Origin: Mucilaginibacter rubeus
GTDB taxonomy: Bacteria; Bacteroidota; Bacteroidia; Sphingobacteriales; Sphingobacteriaceae
Length of the DNA: 64,000 bases
Direction of reading: 5' to 3'
NCBI RefSeq assembly: GCF_003286415.2
Contig: NZ_CP043450.1
Span: 1,922,001-1,986,000, forward strand
Both the position numbers and the translations under genes were made by a program. The notes below the pieces were generated by a model that did not search any database, was not told where the DNA came from, and was given only the letters and a program-made list of their open reading frames with translations. Below, piece after piece: positions 7,354 to 14,641 of the stretch. Numbering within the stretch: the first letter of the stretch is position 1; the number at the start of each line of letters is the position of its first letter.

Positions 7354-8124
7354 TTAAGCTTGTTTTTTACTTTGCAAACTGTTCATCAGTTGTTCGTAAA
7401 GATCGTCGTTTTTGGAAGCTTTCGGTTTCAGTTTCTTGATCGTAGGACGCTTGCCTTTTGCTTTGGCTTCGATGATCTTCAATAACTCGGTATGGTACTC
7501 ATCTTTATATTTCGAAAGGTCGAGCTTTTCGGCATACTGGTTGATCAGCGCCAGCCCCATGTCCAGTTCTTTCTTGGTCACCTCGATCTTATCATCCAGG
7601 TTTAATTCGCTCTGATCTCGGATCTGCTGCTGGAAACGGATACGTGTGATCACGATATCTTTTTCTACCGGGTGCACGATGCACAAACTCTCGGTGCTGC
7701 GCAGTACAAAACGGGCCAGTCCCGCCTTCTTGGATTTTTTCAGTGCCTCCAGTAACAGTGCATACGCTTTGTTCTTTTTGGTAGCAGGTTCCGTGTAATA
7801 GGACGATTCATAATACATCGGGTTAACCGAATCAATATCGACAAAGCTTTCGATCTCGATCACCTTGCTTTTTTCAGGCGCCGCCGCCTGGAAGTCGGCA
7901 TCTTCAACGATCACGTAATCATCGTCATATTTATAACCTTTTACGATCTTATCGTAAGGTACTTCTTTTTTAGTATGCTCGTTTACCCGCATGAACTTGA
8001 TGTTGGCATGATCGCGGCTGTCCAGCATGTCCAGGTCGAGCGAGGAAGCCTGCACCGCTGAAAACAATTTAATGGGAATGCTCACCAGCCCGAAACCTAT
8101 CGAGCCTGTCCAGATTGATCTCAT
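7354..8124 (-). CDS. ku: Ku protein (non-homologous end joining)
   Basis: 256 residues, typical of bacterial Ku (250-300). It starts MRSIWTGSIGFGLVSIPIKLF, the signature N-terminus, followed by the beta-barrel ring domain and a Lys-rich C-terminal tail (KAKGKRPTIKKLKPKASK). Bacterial Ku homodimers thread onto double-strand ends and recruit ligase LigD. No LigD is in the window. The start overlaps the stop of an upstream 90-residue gene by four bases, and a 141-residue gene follows by one base, so four genes probably form one operon. Confidence 0.95.
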   Translation of the reverse strand: MRSIWTGSIGFGLVSIPIKLFSAVQASSLDLDMLDSRDHANIKFMRVNEHTKKEVPYDKIVKGYKYDDDYVIVEDADFQAAAPEKSKVIEIESFVDIDSVNPMYYESSYYTEPATKKNKAYALLLEALKKSKKAGLARFVLRSTESLCIVHPVEKDIVITRIRFQQQIRDQSELNLDDKIEVTKKELDMGLALINQYAEKLDLSKYKDEYHTELLKIIEAKAKGKRPTIKKLKPKASKNDDLYEQLMNSLQSKKQA

Positions 8125-8393
8125 GACTTTAGTTTTTTAATGTTATCATTAATGCCGTAAGGGTGGTGCGACTCGATCTCTTCTGCCAGCAGGTGAAGCA
8201 TCGCTTCGTCCAGACCGTTTGGGTTCTGACAAATATGAAGGAACTGGTGTTCGTCCGCCTCGAAGCTGGCCACAAATTTGCCGTCCTCGAAAACTTTGAA
8301 TTTGCAGTTCTCCCCGTCATGGTGCAGGTATTCGCCCACTTCGAAATGCCGTACTTCTTTATTCTTACCGATGGTGATCTGATAGTTTTCCAT
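8121..8393 (-). CDS. Small hypothetical protein upstream of Ku
   Basis: 90 residues, beginning MENYQITIGKNKEVRHFEVGEY and rich in His, Glu and Phe. It is predicted as a compact beta-then-helix protein without a membrane segment. Its stop codon overlaps the Ku start (ATGA), indicating translational coupling. The family is not recognised; a link to end joining is inferred from position only. Confidence 0.65.
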   Translation of the reverse strand: MENYQITIGKNKEVRHFEVGEYLHHDGENCKFKVFEDGKFVASFEADEHQFLHICQNPNGLDEAMLHLLAEEIESHHPYGINDNIKKLKS

Positions 8394-8407
8394 AAAGAAT
8401 TATCTTC

Positions 8408-8674
8408 TTAAGCGGCTGTTTTCAGCTGTTCAATATCGGTGACCCGGTCTAAAAGCATATAGGCGCTGGTATGTTCGATCTTTTCTAAAACAGCGCGGAC
8501 AACCGGATCGGTTATATTGGAGGATCCCGTGTAAGACCAGGTATGGCTGTTCTCCCTCCGGGCAAGAATAATTTCACTGCCTTCCCGGATTAAAAAATAC
8601 AACTCATTGTGATCGACAAGCGTGGTTACCTCGAACTCATGCTTCTGATGCTGGAATGTGGCCTGTAATAACAT
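8408..8674 (-). CDS. Small hypothetical protein, first gene of the Ku operon
   Basis: 88 residues (MLLQATFQHQKHEFEVTTLV...), soluble, beta-rich in the first half and helical at the end. It ends 14 bases before the next gene on the same strand. Size and charge resemble the 90-residue neighbour, so the two could be distantly related, but I cannot show this. Family not recognised. Confidence 0.6.
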   Translation of the reverse strand: MLLQATFQHQKHEFEVTTLVDHNELYFLIREGSEIILARRENSHTWSYTGSSNITDPVVRAVLEKIEHTSAYMLLDRVTDIEQLKTAA

Positions 8675-8793
8675 AGTGATGATGATTGGTGTGAATCAAA
8701 AACATACTAATAATGTGCCATAGTTTTTGGGCCGGGTGTACTGCTTAAATATTTGAAATTTAATGACATCATAATTGGTCAGGCCGCCCACAT

Positions 8794-9141
8794 TTGCCTA
8801 CACGAGTGATCAATCCCATTTCTAAAGATCTTCTATTGGTGCACGGGCACGGCAATTGTTATGATGCTATTACGGTGATCAATAGTCGCTTACCGATAAT
8901 GAAGGCATTAACGTTTAATAATTTGTGCTTTTTTCAGCAGATGGAATTGGTGTTAAAAGGAACCAGGCTTGCAATGCGGCATTCCGGGCCGTATTATATT
9001 TACCTGTATAATGTACGGGAATTGTATGTTGAAGTATTTTATGACGCCGGTACCGATATCATAGAGTTCATCAAAGCGTTTACCGATACGAAGCAGCTTT
9101 CTCCCTATATAGAAGAAATATTCATTTCTTCGGGATCATAA
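8794..9141 (+). CDS. Hypothetical protein
   Basis: 115 residues if it begins at TTG 8794; a GTG at 8806 is an alternative and the first ATG is much later. It contains DLLLVHGHGNCYDAITVIN, then hydrophobic segments and an acidic C-terminus. There is no clear signal peptide. It is convergent with the 83-residue gene and overlaps it by 20 bases. The family is not recognised and the start is uncertain. Confidence 0.5.
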   Translation: MPTRVINPISKDLLLVHGHGNCYDAITVINSRLPIMKALTFNNLCFFQQMELVLKGTRLAMRHSGPYYIYLYNVRELYVEVFYDAGTDIIEFIKAFTDTKQLSPYIEEIFISSGS

Positions 9142-9373
9142 AATCTCTTTCCTGCGTAGGTGACCACACGCAGCAATGGATATCGGCCTCCCGCTTTCTT
9201 TTCTTGGTATGTTTGGTCACACTTTTGAAAACGGCTTCGTAAAAAGGCTGGAAAGCCTGCCCTTCCGGCACCATGAAAAACACTTTATCGTCTTTAACTA
9301 TGATGAGTTCGCCTGTATCCGGCATTTCCCGCTTCAAAAAAAGCGCCACCCTGTTTAAATAATCTGTATTCAT
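9122..9373 (-). CDS. Small hypothetical protein downstream of alkB
   Basis: 83 residues (MNTDYLNRVALFLKREMPDTG...), with a Lys/Arg-rich stretch KHTKKRKREAD at about 53-63. It lies 10 bases after the AlkB-like gene on the same strand, so it is likely the last gene of that operon. No domain recognised. The basic patch could bind nucleic acid; this is speculation. Confidence 0.55.
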   Translation of the reverse strand: MNTDYLNRVALFLKREMPDTGELIIVKDDKVFFMVPEGQAFQPFYEAVFKSVTKHTKKRKREADIHCCVWSPTQERDFMIPKK

Positions 9374-9383
9374 CAGTTTGAAA

Positions 9384-9992
9384 TCAAATAACTACCCGGA
9401 AAGTCAGGTTGACCCTTGCCTTCATCGGCTGAACGGACTTGGCTATCCGGTGTTCCCAATGTTCCTGTAAACCGGATTTCATTAAGAGAAGAGAACCATG
9501 TTCCAGGCGGACGGAATACTTTTCCAAATGGTCGGCTTTGTTGCGGATATCAAAACTGCGTACCTCGCCAAAGCTAATGGAAGCTATAACGGGATGTTTG
9601 CCCAAAATACTTTCCTTATCGCTGTGCCAGGCTACGGAGTCATTGCCGTCCCGGTAATAGTTCAGCAGCACGCTGTTGAACTTTACGCCCGACAAAGGTT
9701 CGACTATCGCTTTGATCTTTAACAATTCGGGCGTCCAGGGCGCAGGGTTGGAGATCCTGCCCGGATGTGAATAATCAGTTCCCAGGTCGCCGTACCATGC
9801 AGTCAGCCGCGGCGTGGCGATCTCTTTATCTTTGATCTTCAGCGCCGTTTGTTTCCACGGTGCTTCTGCTATGAATTTTCTTAAATATTCGTCGCTTTCC
9901 GCTGTGCAGAAAAGTCCCGGCCGGTAATCCAGCAAATGAGTAGGCAGGCCCTTACTTTGACCAGCCGCTGCGAATAATGTCAATTGCTCCAT
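9384..9992 (-). CDS. alkB: AlkB-like 2-oxoglutarate/Fe(II) dioxygenase
   Basis: 202 residues, similar in length to E. coli AlkB and human ALKBH2/3. The Fe(II) ligands His123 and Asp125 (WHSD) and His181 (WEHR) are present, as are the 2-oxoglutarate-binding arginines 193 and 199 (RVNLTFR). NSVLLNYYRDG before the HxD is the typical nucleotide-recognition strand. The family removes alkyl groups from damaged bases oxidatively. The start lies 41 bases inside the preceding 124-residue gene. Expression is probably damage-inducible through the operator at 10355-10371. Confidence 0.93.
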   Translation of the reverse strand: MEQLTLFAAAGQSKGLPTHLLDYRPGLFCTAESDEYLRKFIAEAPWKQTALKIKDKEIATPRLTAWYGDLGTDYSHPGRISNPAPWTPELLKIKAIVEPLSGVKFNSVLLNYYRDGNDSVAWHSDKESILGKHPVIASISFGEVRSFDIRNKADHLEKYSVRLEHGSLLLMKSGLQEHWEHRIAKSVQPMKARVNLTFRVVI

Positions 9993-10326
9993 ATTGCTCC
10001 TCCATAATCACCTCACCGTATAAACGCCTCGCTTCCTGTGGAAACAGAAGTGAACCGGGCGGAATTTCCTTAACGTACCACTCCGTATCCAGCAAAACCG
10101 AAAAAAAGAAATCCATGATTTTCTTAACAGCTTCAACGGTAACGTCCGCCAGATCTGTCATCTCGAATACATAGGTCCTGACCGGGACGAATCCCCCTTT
10201 CACCATGTAAAGATGCCCTAAACCATAGGCTAAGCCGTCATTTGCGGGGCCGGTATGCACACGGACTACCAGTTCAGTTCCCTTAATCAGGGTTTCCGTT
10301 CCCTTGTTAATTACTTCGTATCCCAT
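9952..10326 (-). CDS. Hypothetical protein, first gene of the alkB operon
   Basis: 124 residues. No signal peptide or membrane segment; a beta-rich N-terminal half is followed by a helical FFFSVLLDTEWYVKEIPPG segment. Its 3' end overlaps the alkB start by 41 bases in another frame, so the two are tightly coupled. It is the first gene after the divergent operator shared with umuDC. Family not recognised; a role in DNA-damage response is inferred from position and shared regulation. Confidence 0.65.
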   Translation of the reverse strand: MGYEVINKGTETLIKGTELVVRVHTGPANDGLAYGLGHLYMVKGGFVPVRTYVFEMTDLADVTVEAVKKIMDFFFSVLLDTEWYVKEIPPGSLLFPQEARRLYGEVIMEEQYGAIDIIRSGWSK

Positions 10327-10346
10327 AGCTATCCTTTTTTCGTTTA

Positions 10347-10354
10347 CAAATTTA
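10347..10354 (-). promoter_or_regulatory. Predicted -7 element of the alkB operon
   Basis: On the minus strand the sequence reads TAAATTTG, a match to the Bacteroidota -7 consensus TAnnTTTG. A TTTG lies 21 bases upstream as a possible -33 element. The shared operator fills the spacer between them. Confidence 0.5.
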
Positions 10355-10371
10355 TGCTAAAAATATTAGCA
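10355..10371. promoter_or_regulatory. Palindromic operator between alkB operon and umuDC
   Basis: TGCTAA-AAATA-TTAGCA, a perfect 6+5+6 palindrome at the centre of the 97-base divergent intergenic region. It overlaps the -33 region of the umuDC promoter and the spacer of the alkB-side promoter. The 14-base core GCTAAAAATATTAG recurs in inverted orientation before the SRAP gene (12662-12675), which makes a shared damage-response repressor likely. Confidence 0.7.
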
Positions 10372-10389
10372 AATACAAAAACAAGATGA

Positions 10390-10397
10390 TAATTTTG
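10390..10397 (+). promoter_or_regulatory. Predicted -7 element of umuDC
   Basis: TAATTTTG fits the Bacteroidota -7 consensus TAnnTTTG. The spacer to the TTAG half-site of the operator (10366-10369) is 20 bases, so the operator would block the -33 region. The ATG follows 26 bases downstream. Confidence 0.5.
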
Positions 10398-10423
10398 ATG
10401 TCTCAAAAAGGGGAGGAGCGCAA

Positions 10424-10858
10424 ATGCTGAGATTGAAGCAACATCGGGAGAAAAGAGATGTACTGGGGTTCCGGCTTCCGATGCTGACGCATGAGGAACC
10501 GGAACTGGACATATCGGAGATCATTGTCATGGATCCCGATAATACTTTTTTTATGCGTATGGGCAGCGACTCGATGCGGGGGCACTGCATCCTCAAAGAT
10601 CATGTGCTGGTCATCGACCGTACGCTGCAACCAGTTCCTGGCAGTATTGTCGTTTTTTTCCATGAGGGCGGCTTTTACACCCGCGAATATCAGCCGCAGG
10701 GAACAAAATTGATCCTGAAAGCCGACGAACCTAAAGATTCGATCTCCATTGAAAACAGTGAGACCTGGGTTTGCTGGGGAGTGGTTACACTGACACTTAA
10801 TCCGGTCTTGCAGCCGCAACACAGAACAGGGAGGTACGCACGTGTTTGCACATGTTGA
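10424..10858 (+). CDS. umuD: UmuD-like S24/LexA-type protein, catalytic Lys replaced by Arg
   Basis: 144 residues, the size of UmuD, with no DNA-binding domain. The nucleophile Ser50 lies in MGSDSM. In UmuD the base Lys is 37 residues later; here residue 87 is Arg (FYTREY). The usual Ala/Cys-Gly cleavage site aligns with Leu-Gly at 14-15. UmuD normally self-cleaves after RecA contact and joins UmuC as polymerase V. Here self-cleavage may be lost or altered. The 3' end overlaps umuC by 17 bases. Family assignment is firm; loss of cleavage is inferred. Confidence 0.85.
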   Translation: MLRLKQHREKRDVLGFRLPMLTHEEPELDISEIIVMDPDNTFFMRMGSDSMRGHCILKDHVLVIDRTLQPVPGSIVVFFHEGGFYTREYQPQGTKLILKADEPKDSISIENSETWVCWGVVTLTLNPVLQPQHRTGRYARVCTC

Positions 10859-12095
10859 TATTAATAACTGTTATGTGAGCTGCGAGCGGTTATTTAACCC
10901 GGCGCTCGAAGGCAGGGTAGTGGTCGTCCTGTCGAACAATGACGGCTGCGTGATCGCCCGCAGCATCGAGGCCAAGGCCATCGGTATTAAAATGGCTGAC
11001 GCGGAATTCATGGTCAGGCAAAACCTGAAGGAAAACAATGCCGCCATTTTCAGCAGCAACTACGCGCTGTATGCCGACATGAGCGCCCGTTTGATGAATA
11101 ACCTGGCGCGTTATACCTATACATTGATGGTGTATAGCATCGATGAGGCATTTATGGCACTGGGTAATATCAGTGATCTGGACCTTGAAAAACATACCGC
11201 CGCGATCAGTGAGAATGTGATGCGACATACCGGTTTACCGATCACGGTTGGTGTCGGGCCAACGATGGCGCTGGCCAAGCTGGCCAATAAAGCCGCCAAA
11301 AAACAAAAGCGAAACTTTCTTGTGCTGGACACGGATGAAAAGGTAGATGCTACAGTTCGTGATTTTCCGATTGAAGATGTTTGGGGAGTCGGCCATCAAT
11401 ACTATCATAAACTCACAGAATTCGGCGTAAAGACCGCCCATGATTTCCGTGAATTGAAAGCCGATTTTGTGCGTCAGCATATGACCGTGCAGGGCTGGAG
11501 ACTACACCAGGAACTCTGGGGCAAGCCCTGTAATATCATTAAAGATGTCGCGGAACGTTCCAAAGGAATTGAAAGCAGCCAGAGTTTCAATAGTTACCAG
11601 ACTGAATTGGAACCCTTAGAGGAGGCCGTGGCCATGCATGCCGCGACAGTGGCACTGAAGCTGCGTCAGCAGCAAAGCATGGCGCTCACGCTGACCATTT
11701 ACCTTCGGACCAACAAGCATAATGTTAAACATGACCAGCACTATCCCAGCATCACGGTTAAAGTACCTTTTGCTGCAAACACTACCTACCAGCTCACGCG
11801 GGTAGCGGTACAGGCCATCCGTGCTATTTACCAGCCCGGTTACAATTACCTGAAAACAGGGGTAAGGGCGACGGGCATTATTCCCGCCGGGGAAGTACAA
11901 TACCATATGTTTTCCGTCTATGAGCACAGCAAAGAGCAAAAGCTATCCGAACTGATGGATGGCCTGAATAGCCGCTATGGCCGCGGTACAGTACGCCTCG
12001 GAGCGGATAGCTTTGAGCGTAAATGGATCATGAAACAGGAATTTCTAAGCCATCAGTATACCACGGACTGGAAGGATATTATCGTTACCCAATAA
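10842..12095 (+). CDS. umuC: Y-family DNA polymerase V catalytic subunit UmuC
   Basis: 417 residues, starting with GTG inside the umuD 3' end. Palm motifs are present: VDINNCYVSCERLF (first catalytic Asp) and YSIDEAF (second Asp-Glu pair). The steric-gate region, a fingers segment SNNDGCVIARS, a helix-hairpin-helix thumb (DVWGVGHQYYHKL) and the little-finger domain follow. UmuC with UmuD' performs error-prone translesion synthesis. A 144-residue unknown gene follows after seven bases and is probably co-transcribed. Confidence 0.95.
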   Translation: MFAHVDINNCYVSCERLFNPALEGRVVVVLSNNDGCVIARSIEAKAIGIKMADAEFMVRQNLKENNAAIFSSNYALYADMSARLMNNLARYTYTLMVYSIDEAFMALGNISDLDLEKHTAAISENVMRHTGLPITVGVGPTMALAKLANKAAKKQKRNFLVLDTDEKVDATVRDFPIEDVWGVGHQYYHKLTEFGVKTAHDFRELKADFVRQHMTVQGWRLHQELWGKPCNIIKDVAERSKGIESSQSFNSYQTELEPLEEAVAMHAATVALKLRQQQSMALTLTIYLRTNKHNVKHDQHYPSITVKVPFAANTTYQLTRVAVQAIRAIYQPGYNYLKTGVRATGIIPAGEVQYHMFSVYEHSKEQKLSELMDGLNSRYGRGTVRLGADSFERKWIMKQEFLSHQYTTDWKDIIVTQ

Positions 12096-12102
12096 ACCCG
12101 TT

Positions 12103-12537
12103 ATGACGCCTTATTCAAACAGCAGGTTGTATGAAATATTGAAGAAAGAACTTATGGCATGGGTATGGAATAATCCCCGGCTGCTTCATAAGATCACCCG
12201 CTTTAACCTGGAATTTCTTTTTGAGTTCGATCCGCAACGCGGTTTGTCCATAGACCTGCGGCGCTTCGATCATGAATACTACAAAACAGTTTTTTATCCG
12301 CCTGAGGAAAAGAAACAACATATTGATGAATTCGTCCGCAAATGCTGCCTGGTCATTAGCCAGCAACTGGCCCGTGCCGGCAAAACAGACCTGACGATCA
12401 CGGTTACCGTTCGACATATGATCTCAGAGGTCAGCCATTGGCATACCTTTTTCATTGATGAACGTTATAACGGAAAAAAAACGGCTGAACTGAAAAAAAA
12501 GGAAACGGACTGGCATTACAGGTTCGATCACGATTAA
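12103..12537 (+). CDS. Hypothetical protein downstream of umuC
   Basis: 144 residues, mostly helical and rich in aromatic and charged residues (MTPYSNSRLYEILKKELMAW...). There is no signal peptide and no recognised domain. It starts seven bases after umuC, so it should be induced with the polymerase. The C-terminus ends KKKETDWHYRFDHD. Any role in translesion synthesis is inferred from the operon only. Confidence 0.65.
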   Translation: MTPYSNSRLYEILKKELMAWVWNNPRLLHKITRFNLEFLFEFDPQRGLSIDLRRFDHEYYKTVFYPPEEKKQHIDEFVRKCCLVISQQLARAGKTDLTITVTVRHMISEVSHWHTFFIDERYNGKKTAELKKKETDWHYRFDHD

Positions 12538-12637
12538 CAGCCCGCCCCGTTTAGCAACAGGCTTTAGGTAACATAAGGTCAGCCTGAAGGTCAGTGTGAC
12601 ATGGCATTTAATTTCTAAATTAATTTTTTTCTTATTT

Positions 12638-12652
12638 ACTAAATTGATTAGT
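12638..12652. promoter_or_regulatory. Operator box 1 of the SRAP gene
   Basis: ACTAA-ATTGA-TTAGT, a perfect palindrome with the same CTAA-N5-TTAG layout as the alkB/umuDC operator. It overlaps a TAGTTTTG -7 element (12649-12656). Confidence 0.6.
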
Positions 12653-12656
12653 TTTG
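12649..12656 (+). promoter_or_regulatory. Predicted -7 element of the SRAP gene
   Basis: TAGTTTTG fits TAnnTTTG. It lies 23 bases before the ATG at 12679, giving a short leader, and sits between two CTAA-N5-TTAG boxes. Confidence 0.5.
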
Positions 12657-12660
12657 TATT

Positions 12661-12675
12661 TCTAATATTTTTAGC
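12661..12675. promoter_or_regulatory. Operator box 2 of the SRAP gene
   Basis: TCTAA-TATTT-TTAGC. Its reverse complement contains GCTAAAAATATTAG, identical over 14 bases to the operator between alkB and umuDC. It is 23 bases from box 1 and covers the expected transcription start just before the ATG. Confidence 0.65.
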
Positions 12676-12678
12676 AAT

Positions 12679-13287
12679 ATGTGTGGGCATGTAGAAATAG
12701 GGGAACAAAAAGATCTGAAGATCATCACACGTGACGGTGGCGCTTATACAGCAAAAAGCAATACCGCAGGTAACCCGGGATCAATGCTGCCGGTGGTTAC
12801 CGACACTATGCCAGGCAAAGTGCAGCAATTCCGTTGGGGGCTGCTCTCGCTGGACGATGACCGTATCCATAGTAAAAACAAACATGCGCGCGTCGAATCG
12901 CTTTTCCTCGTGCCGCTTTGGAGCGAGCTTGTCGGTAAAAAACATTGCGTTGTTCGTGTCCAGGCCTATTTCGAATATAATCCTGGGCAGCAGGTTACCT
13001 ATAAAGTTGAAAGGGCAGACGGCCAACCTATGTATATCGCCGGGCTTTGGGATATCTGGATCGATATCAAAACCAATATCCTGATCCCTACATTTGTCAT
13101 GATCACCGTTCCTCCGAATTCGGCTATAGCCGGCATACACGACCGGATGCCCGCGATCATGGAACGAGCAGATGTTAAAGACTGGATTAACGGCAGTCTA
13201 AGCGGCCAGGAGCGGGTGAAGGAATTGCGTATGAAGCCCTGCCCGCCGCAAAACATGCTCATTACTGTTCATAAAGATCATAAATAG
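12679..13287 (+). CDS. yedK: SOS response-associated peptidase (SRAP, YedK/HMCES-like)
   Basis: 202 residues. Cys2 directly follows the start Met (MCGHVEIG), as needed for the Cys2 thiazolidine crosslink to abasic sites. NKHARVESLF matches the NARAE motif, QAYFEYNP supplies the catalytic Glu, and IHDRMPAIM supplies the active-site His. SRAP proteins shield abasic sites in single-stranded DNA and remove their own N-terminal Met. Two operator boxes shared with alkB/umuDC lie in the promoter. The GRY of typical members is GHV here, a mild divergence. Confidence 0.92.
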   Translation: MCGHVEIGEQKDLKIITRDGGAYTAKSNTAGNPGSMLPVVTDTMPGKVQQFRWGLLSLDDDRIHSKNKHARVESLFLVPLWSELVGKKHCVVRVQAYFEYNPGQQVTYKVERADGQPMYIAGLWDIWIDIKTNILIPTFVMITVPPNSAIAGIHDRMPAIMERADVKDWINGSLSGQERVKELRMKPCPPQNMLITVHKDHK

Positions 13288-13456
13288 CCAAAATCTGATA
13301 TAATTAAATACTACGACGTGACAGCATTAATTCCAGGCCGTAGTTTTCATGCGGTCGGCCAAATCCGATGTATGCTGCAATGGATGATTAGTTCAGATTG
13401 ACGGTAAATAAATGCCTTGTTTTATTACTTTGCAAGTTCGGCGTTTACAGCTATGT

Positions 13457-13795
13457 TCAGATGGTGACTTTGACGTGGCGTAGCTCCTCATATAATTCGA
13501 TCACTTTTTTCTGAAGGTCCGCCAATTCCAGTTCACGGTTCCGAACTTTGGCATTTAGTTTCCCAAGTGTTTCTGAATCAGTATCAGATCGTGCTGTGCC
13601 TAAGCTCAATAATTCGGTAACCGGCAGTTCAAATAGCTTGGCGATTTGTTCCAGCCTGGATAAATTGATATCCGTAACACCAGTTTCAATTTTGGAGAAT
13701 GCGGGAATTGATATAGCTAACTGCCTCGCTGTTTCTTCCTGGCTCCAGCCTTTTTGGTGCCGTAGCAGGCGAATGTTTTTCCCGAGATTTTTCAT
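13457..13795 (-). CDS. XRE-family transcriptional regulator with C-terminal coiled coil
   Basis: 112 residues. Residues 1-64 form a Cro/CI-type helix-turn-helix (NIRLLRHQKGWSQEETARQL, then SIPAFSKIETG). Residues about 78-110 form a charged coiled coil that could dimerise it. The start codon is preceded on its strand by TATGTTTG (13816-13823), a -7-like element. The gene stands alone next to the DNA-repair island. Whether it binds the CTAA-N5-TTAG boxes is unknown. Confidence 0.85.
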   Translation of the reverse strand: MKNLGKNIRLLRHQKGWSQEETARQLAISIPAFSKIETGVTDINLSRLEQIAKLFELPVTELLSLGTARSDTDSETLGKLNAKVRNRELELADLQKKVIELYEELRHVKVTI

Positions 13796-14030
13796 TAAAT
13801 AAAAGTTATATTATTCAAACATACCAATTTGTGTTTAGATGGATATATTAGTAACAATAAAAGCATTTAGAAAATTTGACCAATAACTCCAGGTCATCAT
13901 TTTGATCTTTAATTTCCTTGTATTCGTAATCTGATCATATTGGCTTTCAGTTTTATGCAAGCTATATCCCAAGGGTTTGCCCTTTTTAAAGGATGCGCAA
14001 CATTAGGCCTGTTCTTTTGTTGGTTAGTTA
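13796..14030. other. Divergent intergenic region
   Basis: 235 AT-rich bases between the XRE regulator and the DUF4385 gene. It should carry both promoters; a TATGTTTG on the minus strand at 13816-13823 fits the -7 consensus for the regulator. No other structure seen. Confidence 0.4.
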
Positions 14031-14510
14031 ATGCAACAACCCAGCTACCTGAATTTCGATGCGGCGAAATATGCCTGGAAACCCGATATTGACTATAAGA
14101 AATATCCTGAACGATACATGGTGGGTAAAGGTGAACAGGGAGTCCTGATCTGTGAACCTTACAAAAGTGAGATCGGGAAATATTGGCGCTTTAAAACAAA
14201 ATCACTAGCGGAGGAAAGCAGCCAGAAAATCTATGAATTATTTAATGAATATTTAGCGGCCGGCGATTTTGTGGGTGCAGATATGGCCCGGAAATACTTG
14301 CAGATGGGGTACACGCGCGCACGTCGCTACGCGAATTACAGGGGAGGCAGGAAATATGATGCGGCGCAGGATCACGCCTTGTTGGAACGGGGTACAGGGG
14401 ATCCGGAAAAAGCAGATGCGGCTAAAGTATTTTATGCCAGATGGAAAGCAGCGGAGGCAAATGAAGTTTACGCCGCCATGAAAAAGGACTGGAAGCATGC
14501 GAGGGGTTAA
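14031..14510 (+). CDS. DUF4385 family protein
   Basis: 159 residues: YLNFDAAKYAWKPDIDYKKYP near the start, then a helical region with DFVGADMARKYLQMGYTRARRYAN and a C-terminal helix. This matches DUF4385, a cytoplasmic family of unknown function common in bacteria and some phages. Its 3' end overlaps by 14 bases the ATG from which the DUF2256 remnant begins, so the genes are co-transcribed. Confidence 0.8.
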   Translation: MQQPSYLNFDAAKYAWKPDIDYKKYPERYMVGKGEQGVLICEPYKSEIGKYWRFKTKSLAEESSQKIYELFNEYLAAGDFVGADMARKYLQMGYTRARRYANYRGGRKYDAAQDHALLERGTGDPEKADAAKVFYARWKAAEANEVYAAMKKDWKHARG

Positions 14511-14641
14511 AAAGGAAAACTTACCACAAAAGATATGCGTTACATGCGGAAAACCGATTGTTTGGCGCAAAAAAGTGGGAAAAAGTTTGGGAAGAGGTCA
14601 AATACTGTTCGAAGAAATGCAAACGGAGCAAAACCCACTGA
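14497..14641 (+). pseudogene. DUF2256 zinc-ribbon gene with +1 frameshift
   Basis: The N-terminal half KICVTCGKPIVWRKK is the first half of DUF2256. The second half, WEKVWEEVKYCSKKCKR, continues in the next frame after a run of six A (14569-14574). Removing one A restores a complete DUF2256 of about 48 residues with the CxxC...CxxxC zinc ligands and a stop at 14639-14641. It is either a real inactivating insertion or a homopolymer sequencing error. DUF2256 often accompanies photolyase/cryptochrome genes. Read straight through, the frame fuses to the next gene. Confidence 0.75.

Noticed and set aside
14569..14575. Programmed frameshift at the A6G run of DUF2256
   Set aside because: The A-AAA-AAG slippery heptamer would have to be read in a different phase; restoring the frame needs a +1 shift, and there is no obvious stimulatory stem. 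An indel is simpler.
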